The position numbers were made by a program, and so were the translations under genes. DNA of 10,052 nucleotides from Armatimonadota bacterium (GTDB taxonomy: Bacteria > Armatimonadota > Zipacnadia > Zipacnadales > FEN-943), in contig JANZZA010000503.1 in assembly GCA_026419655.1 (NCBI GenBank), positions 1 to 10,052 of the forward strand. The letters are read 5' to 3'. Shown piece by piece: positions 7,027 through 10,052 of this stretch. Every line of letters starts with the position of its first letter. Positions within the stretch are counted from its first letter, which is position 1. Below the pieces are notes generated by a model. That model was not told the DNA's origin, searched no databases, and saw only the letters and a program-made list of their open reading frames with translations.

Positions 7027-8066
7027 CAGCCAGGCGTCTCCTCCAGCAGTCGAGTAATGATGTGCTCGGCCGAGATGCCCTCGGCTTCGGCCGCGAAGGA
7101 GGGCAGGACGCGGTGGCGCAAGACCGGCATGGCAAGGACGCGCACGTCTTCTCGTGAGACAGCCAGACGACCGTGCAAAAGGGCTCGGGCCTTGCCGGCA
7201 AGAATCAAGGCCTGCGTGGCCCGGGGCCCAGCTCCCCAACCGACCCAGCGGCGTACGTAATCCGGAGCGGTAGGATCTTGAGGCCGCGTGCGTCGCACCA
7301 GCCGTGTAGCATACGACAGCACTGTCTCGCCTACCGCCACTTGACGCACCACCGCCTGGAGGCGCAGCACATCTTGCCCCGACATCACCGCCTGCGGCTC
7401 GGGCATGGGCCCGGCCGTGGTGACCGCCGCAATCTCAGCCTCTTCTTCCGGCGACGGGTACTCCATAACAACGGCGAACATGAACCGATCAAGCTGGGCT
7501 TCCGGAAGAGGGTAAGTGCCTTCCTGCTCGATCGGGTTTTGAGTCGCCAGCACGAAGAATGGCAACTCCAGCGGATAGGTGCGGCCGCCCGCGGTCACCT
7601 GTTTTTCCTGCATCGCCTGAAGCAGAGCCGACTGCGTCTTGGGCGGCGCGCGGTTTATCTCGTCGGCAAGCAGAACATTGGTGAACACCGGGCCGTGGGC
7701 GAAACGAAACTCTCGCTGACCGGTGACGGGGTCGTGGTAGAGAATATCGCTGCCAGTAATGTCTGAAGGCATCAGGTCCGGCGTGAACTGGACTCGCGAA
7801 AAGCGCAAGTCGAGGCAGCGGGCAAAGGTGCGCACCAGAAGAGTTTTGCCAAGGCCCGGCACACCTATAAAAAGACAGTGCCCGTCGGCGAACAAGGCGG
7901 TGAGAAGCTCCTCGACAGCCTCGGCGTGACCAACAATGACGCGCCGCAACTGTCCGAGGATGAGGTCATGGGCGCGAGCAAGCTTTTCTGCCGCCGCTTC
8001 CGCGGCGGCTGCACCATCTATGCCAACGGCTGCGTCTTGGCCAGAGCTGCTACTTTCCATGCCCAT
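7026..8066 (-). CDS. MoxR-family AAA+ ATPase
   Basis: 346 residues from ATG 8066; ATG 8060 is equally possible. Walker A GVPGLGKT (68-75), Walker B VLLADEINR (131-139), sensor-1 ATQNP (174-178), LDRF (192-195) and the sensor-2 GAGPRATQAL (278-287) are all present and in the MoxR pattern. The first 30 residues are an Ala-rich, probably disordered tail. MoxR ATPases act as chaperones that mature or activate partner proteins, usually with DUF58 or von Willebrand A proteins encoded next door. Here the only co-transcribed gene is a Nudix hydrolase and no such partner is in the window. There is no clear ribosome binding site, and a promoter places the likely transcript start about three bases before ATG 8066, so the message may be leaderless. 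Confidence 0.9.
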   Translation of the reverse strand: MGMESSSSGQDAAVGIDGAAAAEAAAEKLARAHDLILGQLRRVIVGHAEAVEELLTALFADGHCLFIGVPGLGKTLLVRTFARCLDLRFSRVQFTPDLMPSDITGSDILYHDPVTGQREFRFAHGPVFTNVLLADEINRAPPKTQSALLQAMQEKQVTAGGRTYPLELPFFVLATQNPIEQEGTYPLPEAQLDRFMFAVVMEYPSPEEEAEIAAVTTAGPMPEPQAVMSGQDVLRLQAVVRQVAVGETVLSYATRLVRRTRPQDPTAPDYVRRWVGWGAGPRATQALILAGKARALLHGRLAVSREDVRVLAMPVLRHRVLPSFAAEAEGISAEHIITRLLEETPG

Positions 8067-8075
8067 GGCGCCGCT

Positions 8076-8105
8076 ATCATACTCGCACCACCACGCAGAC
8101 AACAA
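8076..8105 (-). promoter_or_regulatory. Probable sigma-70-type promoter of the MoxR-Nudix operon
   Basis: On the minus strand, TTGTTG (8105-8100), an 18-base spacer and TATGAT (8081-8076). Transcription would start near 8069, almost at the ATG. It begins 15 bases inside the gene-proximal end of the second MITE copy. Confidence 0.45.
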
Positions 8106-8120
8106 CCCGACACGAGGGCT

Positions 8121-8332
8121 GGGAATTTCCAGTTTACTTCAGGATTTCGTTTCAAGCAGGAAAGAGCAAGGCTTGGAGAATCACCTTGGCGGTCTAGCCC
8201 AAAACCCGGTGTTGGCTTATACAGGGCCACAAAAGTGTATAAAGTTGTGTGTCCCACCTTTTGCCTCGGAGCGCATCTCCGAGGCGCTGCAGAAACTCTT
8301 GCAACAGTCTCCTTAGAAAACCAAATACTCCC
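8121..8332 (+). mobile_element. 212-bp MITE-like element, copy 2, inverted relative to copy 1
   Basis: It starts with GGGAATTTCC and ends with TACTCCC, both matching the ends of copy 1 in alignment, and aligns throughout with its reverse complement. The best-kept block includes CTTATACAGGGCCACAAAA. Near the right end it holds TGCAACAGTCTCCTTAG, and GCCTCGGAG-cgcat-CTCCGAGGC at 8263-8285 forms a perfect 9-bp hairpin that is not conserved in copy 1. No flanking duplication is visible: acgagggct precedes it and tggcggctg follows, so this insertion looks older. It encodes nothing credible. Confidence 0.75.
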
Positions 8333-8587
8333 TGGCGGCTGCCGCATCCTCACATCGCGCCCCGGGGAAAGAGAGCACCGCCCTTCGTGCCAAGAACAAA
8401 ATACACAGCTCGGGGGAACTGGCGCCGAACATTCCTCTCGAGCATGGTCGGAAGCTGTCTAGTTTCCCACTTGTGTTGCTTAGGTGCGCACGTCGAGCAC
8501 CCTGCCCTTCTAGGGCCAAGACCCCGGCTTCCGCGCAAGCCGCTGCCCCGGTTTCCGCGCCTCTTGAGCGAAACGTACGTGGTACCA
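8333..8587. other. Intergenic region with a short direct repeat
   Basis: No gene, RNA or promoter is apparent. It contains two direct copies of CCCCGGYTTCCGCGC at 8522-8536 and 8546-8560 (14 of 15 bases identical, one helical-turn multiple of 24 bases apart), about 300 bases before sigH. Their role is unknown. Confidence 0.4.
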
Positions 8588-8656
8588 ACAGCACAAGAAA
8601 GTTTAGAAAAGGATCCTGGCACAAAACTCTTGTCGAGAGGTTTGCCGCAGAAAGCC
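8588..8656 (+). repeat. G-rich dispersed repeat, degenerate copy 3
   Basis: ACAGCACAAGAAAGTTTAG, then GGATCCTGGCACAAAACTC, then GAGAGGTTTGCCGCAGAAAG follow the block order of the intact copy at 4741-4815 (reverse strand). The G-runs are eroded and the long hairpin is largely lost. Similarity continues upstream into the gtaccaacagcac segment, matching bases just before copy 1. Confidence 0.45.
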
Positions 8657-8665
8657 TCCAGCAGC

Positions 8666-8688
8666 AAAGGTGGGCGTAAGCACCTTTT
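8666..8688 (+). terminator. Weak terminator-like hairpin upstream of sigH
   Basis: AAAGGTG (8666-8672) and CACCTTT (8681-8687) make a 7-bp stem with an 8-base loop, followed by one further T. No gene on this strand lies directly upstream, so a terminator role is uncertain. Confidence 0.25.
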
Positions 8689-8758
8689 CAGGCCAATCTT
8701 GGGCCAGCCTGAAACAAAACCCCGAGAGAACAAAACAGTCCCAGCGTGGCTGGTAGTG

Positions 8759-8788
8759 TTGACGGTAGCACCCGCGAAAGCGTAGAAT
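8759..8788 (+). promoter_or_regulatory. Probable sigma-70-type promoter of sigH
   Basis: TTGACG (8759-8764), an 18-base spacer and TAGAAT (8783-8788). The transcript would start near 8795 and give a 55-base leader to ATG 8850. An inverted repeat CCAGC-gtg-GCTGG (8741-8753) lies just before the -35 box and could be an operator. Confidence 0.55.
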
Positions 8789-8849
8789 ATGCTTACAGGC
8801 GTACCTGGAAAATACGGAATTCATCCCGGCGCTTGTCCGGTGGTTCGGG

Positions 8850-9488
8850 ATGGCCGCGGAACACGCGTGGATTCCCTCAGTGAGGCTAAAGGCGTGCAGT
8901 GACGAGGAGCTGGTACACTGCGCTCGTCACGGGTCGCTGGAAGCAGTGGAGGAACTGCTGGCACGGTATCGTGGGATGGTCGAGGGAAAGGCCCGCGTGT
9001 TTTTTGTTGCCGGGGCTGAGCCCGAAGACGTAGTGCAAGAGGGGATGATAGGCCTGGTAAAGGCCATAAGAGACTTCTCGACTGCCAAGGCGTGCAGCTT
9101 TCGGTACTTTGCAGAGCTGTGTGTAAACCGCCAGATAATCAGCGCTGTTAAGGCCGGTCGCCGCCACAAACACCTGATGCTAAATAATTGCGTATCCCTG
9201 GACGCGAGCGGCGAAGAAGACCAAGAGTCCACGGGGGTGGGAGAACCACCGGCCGGTGACCAGTTTCGCCCCGAGCGGGTCTTGATGGCGCGGCTCATGG
9301 TGATGGCGATTCGCAGGCTCATTAGCCAACAGCTCTCAAGCCTGGAGCGCCAGGCGCTGATCGGGCATCTTGCAGGCCTGAGCTATCGCCAGATCGGACG
9401 CGAGCTGAGCTGCGGTGTTAAGGCGGTGGACAACGCGCTGCAAAGGTCTAAGAAAAAGCTTGCACGAGTACTGGGAGAAGTGCTATAG
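8850..9488 (+). CDS. sigH: RNA polymerase sigma factor, SigH (Spo0H) type
   Basis: 212 residues; the Bacillus subtilis protein is 218 by memory. Region 2 is very close to SigH: EDVVQEGMIGLVKAIRDF (59-76) and SFRYFAELCVNRQI (83-96). The linker is short and no region 3 is seen. Region 4 has the helix-turn-helix around LSYRQIGRELSCGVKAVDNA (177-196) and ends with a basic QRSKKKL helix. It binds core polymerase and redirects it to a specific promoter set. In Bacillota that set covers early stationary phase, competence and sporulation; what it controls here cannot be read. ATG 8850 is preceded by GGTGG (8839-8843), a modest ribosome site. The gene is followed at once by tRNA genes and tuf, the same neighbourhood as in Bacillota, where sigH precedes translation and transcription genes. 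Confidence 0.9.
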   Translation: MAAEHAWIPSVRLKACSDEELVHCARHGSLEAVEELLARYRGMVEGKARVFFVAGAEPEDVVQEGMIGLVKAIRDFSTAKACSFRYFAELCVNRQIISAVKAGRRHKHLMLNNCVSLDASGEEDQESTGVGEPPAGDQFRPERVLMARLMVMAIRRLISQQLSSLERQALIGHLAGLSYRQIGRELSCGVKAVDNALQRSKKKLARVLGEVL

Positions 9489-9489
9489 T
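9460..9489 (+). promoter_or_regulatory. Promoter of the tRNA-tuf operon, inside the end of sigH
   Basis: TTGCAC (9460-9465), an 18-base spacer and TATAGT (9484-9489), the latter overlapping the sigH TAG stop. Transcription should start at about 9496, some 14 bases before the first tRNA. A T-run (9491-9496) follows. The tRNAs and tuf have no other obvious promoter before the tuf start. Confidence 0.6.
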
Positions 9490-9509
9490 CTTTTTTCGCT
9501 TGACCGGCT

Positions 9510-9584
9510 GCCGACGTAGCTCAAGGGTAGAGCAGGGCACTTGTAATGCCCAGGTTGTCCGTTCGAGTCGGACCGTCGGCTCCA
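9510..9584 (+). tRNA. tRNA-Thr (UGU)
   Basis: Acceptor GCCGACG pairs with CGTCGGC; the D-arm is GCTC/GAGC; the anticodon stem GGGCA/TGCCC holds loop CTTGTAA with anticodon TGT; the T-arm is GTCCG-TTCGAGT-CGGAC. The discriminator is T and CCA is encoded. Confidence 0.97.
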
Positions 9585-9607
9585 AGCTTTCCCAGGGAAA
9601 AACGGCT

Positions 9608-9693
9608 GGAGGGGTGCCCGAGCGGTCAAAGGGAGCGGACTGTAAATCCGCCGGCGTACGCCTACGCAGGTTCGAATCCTGCCCCCTCCACCA
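9608..9693 (+). tRNA. tRNA-Tyr (GUA)
   Basis: Acceptor GGAGGGG pairs with CCCCTCC. Anticodon loop CTGTAAA gives GTA. It has a long class II variable arm (ccggcgtacgcctacg) and T-arm CAGG-TTCGAAT-CCTG; discriminator A, CCA encoded. It lies 23 bases after the first tRNA, so they are probably one transcript. Confidence 0.97.
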
Positions 9694-9736
9694 TCGCTTA
9701 TGACATTCTGGCACGAGGGTCGCTTGCCGAGATATA

Positions 9737-9812
9737 GCCCAGGTAGCTCAGGCGGTAGAGCACGTCCTTGGTAAGGACGGGGCCAGCGGTTCGAGTCCGC
9801 TCCTGGGCTCCA
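9737..9812 (+). tRNA. tRNA-Thr (GGU)
   Basis: Acceptor GCCCAGG pairs with CCTGGGC; the anticodon stem CGTCC/GGACG holds loop TTGGTAA with anticodon GGT; the T-arm is AGCGG-TTCGAGT-CCGCT; CCA is encoded. Together with the UGU tRNA it covers most threonine codons. It lies 72 bases before tuf. Confidence 0.97.
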
Positions 9813-9868
9813 CTGCTAACCAGGCATCGGACAACAGGTAGGCACATATTAGATATAGGATTCCTTTC

Positions 9869-9874
9869 AGGAGG
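9869..9874 (+). promoter_or_regulatory. Ribosome binding site of tuf
   Basis: A full AGGAGG, ten bases before ATG 9885. A second AGGAG touches the ATG and is too close to be used. Confidence 0.75.
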
Positions 9875-9884
9875 ACGGTAGGAG

Positions 9885-10052
9885 ATGGCTAAGCCAAAGT
9901 TTGAGCGGACGAAGCCGCACGTAAACGTGGGGACGATTGGGCACGTGGACCACGGCAAGACGACTTTGACGTCGGCGATAACCAAGAACCTGGCTTTAGC
10001 TGGGGATGGGTATGGGGCGAAGGGATTGGAGTACGAGCAGATAGACTCGGCG
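9885..10052 (+). CDS. tuf: Translation elongation factor Tu, 3'-truncated by the window edge
   Basis: 56 codons are visible, starting MAKPKFERTKPHVNVGTIGH. GHVDHGKTT is the P-loop (G1) of the translational GTPase, and the visible end EQIDSA leads into the switch I region. EF-Tu carries aminoacyl-tRNA to the ribosome. Between AIT and IDSA the sequence is three residues longer than the E. coli protein as I remember it. The gene is in the same direction and close behind three tRNA genes, so the transcript is probably processed to release the tRNAs and the tuf message. Confidence 0.97.
   Translation, partial: MAKPKFERTKPHVNVGTIGHVDHGKTTLTSAITKNLALAGDGYGAKGLEYEQIDSA

Noticed and set aside
8112..8341. 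Target-site duplication around MITE copy 2
   Set aside because: The nine flanking bases on each side do not match, apart from a short GGCT that is out of register.
8522..8560. CRISPR-like short direct repeat
   Set aside because: Only two copies with a nine-base gap and no array or cas gene nearby.
8249..8785. Frames on both strands across the sigH upstream region
   Set aside because: No start signal or recognisable domain; they cross the MITE, another repeat and the sigH promoter.
9448..9985. Minus-strand frames over the tRNA genes
   Set aside because: They are antisense translations of tRNAs, a well-known source of spurious proteins.

Overview
This is a GC-rich bacterial chromosome segment with about half a dozen genes. 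The intergenic spaces are unusually full of dispersed repeats. The right-hand end is a housekeeping locus: a SigH-type sigma factor, then tRNA-Thr, tRNA-Tyr, tRNA-Thr, then the start of tuf (EF-Tu). SigH beside translation genes is typical of Bacillota and some related Terrabacteria. The glycosidase and Gfo/Idh/MocA content would suit Armatimonadota or a similar polysaccharide-degrading lineage. That placement is an inference; no gene here fixes the phylum.

Layout. 1-1017 (+) is the 3' part of a glycoside hydrolase with a TIM-barrel fold. 1018-1326 is a convergent intergenic spacer made of repeats. 1327-4689 (-) is a large exported GH42-like multidomain protein, preceded on the same strand by a Gfo/Idh/MocA oxidoreductase (4868-5836), with a G-rich palindromic repeat between them. 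5837-6594 holds a 211-bp MITE-like element, which has terminal inverted repeats and a perfect 9-bp target duplication, plus a doubtful small ORF that it interrupts. 6595-8066 (-) is a MoxR-type AAA+ ATPase followed by an overlapping Nudix hydrolase. 8067-8849 holds a second, inverted copy of the same MITE, another G-rich repeat copy and the sigH promoter. 8850-9488 (+) is sigH. A good promoter overlaps the 3' end of sigH and should drive the tRNA-tuf transcript.

How the parts fit. The left half reads as a carbohydrate-use region: two glycosidase-fold proteins and a sugar-type oxidoreductase. MoxR-Nudix is a separate two-gene operon. The sigH-tRNA-tuf block is conserved core. The most novel material is the repeats. 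There is a MITE family (copies at 5935-6145 and 8121-8332), a smaller inverted-repeat element at 1116-1238, and a recurrent TGCAACAGTC motif that ties them together. Separately there are three copies of a G-rich palindromic repeat. No transposase, CRISPR array or phage gene is visible.
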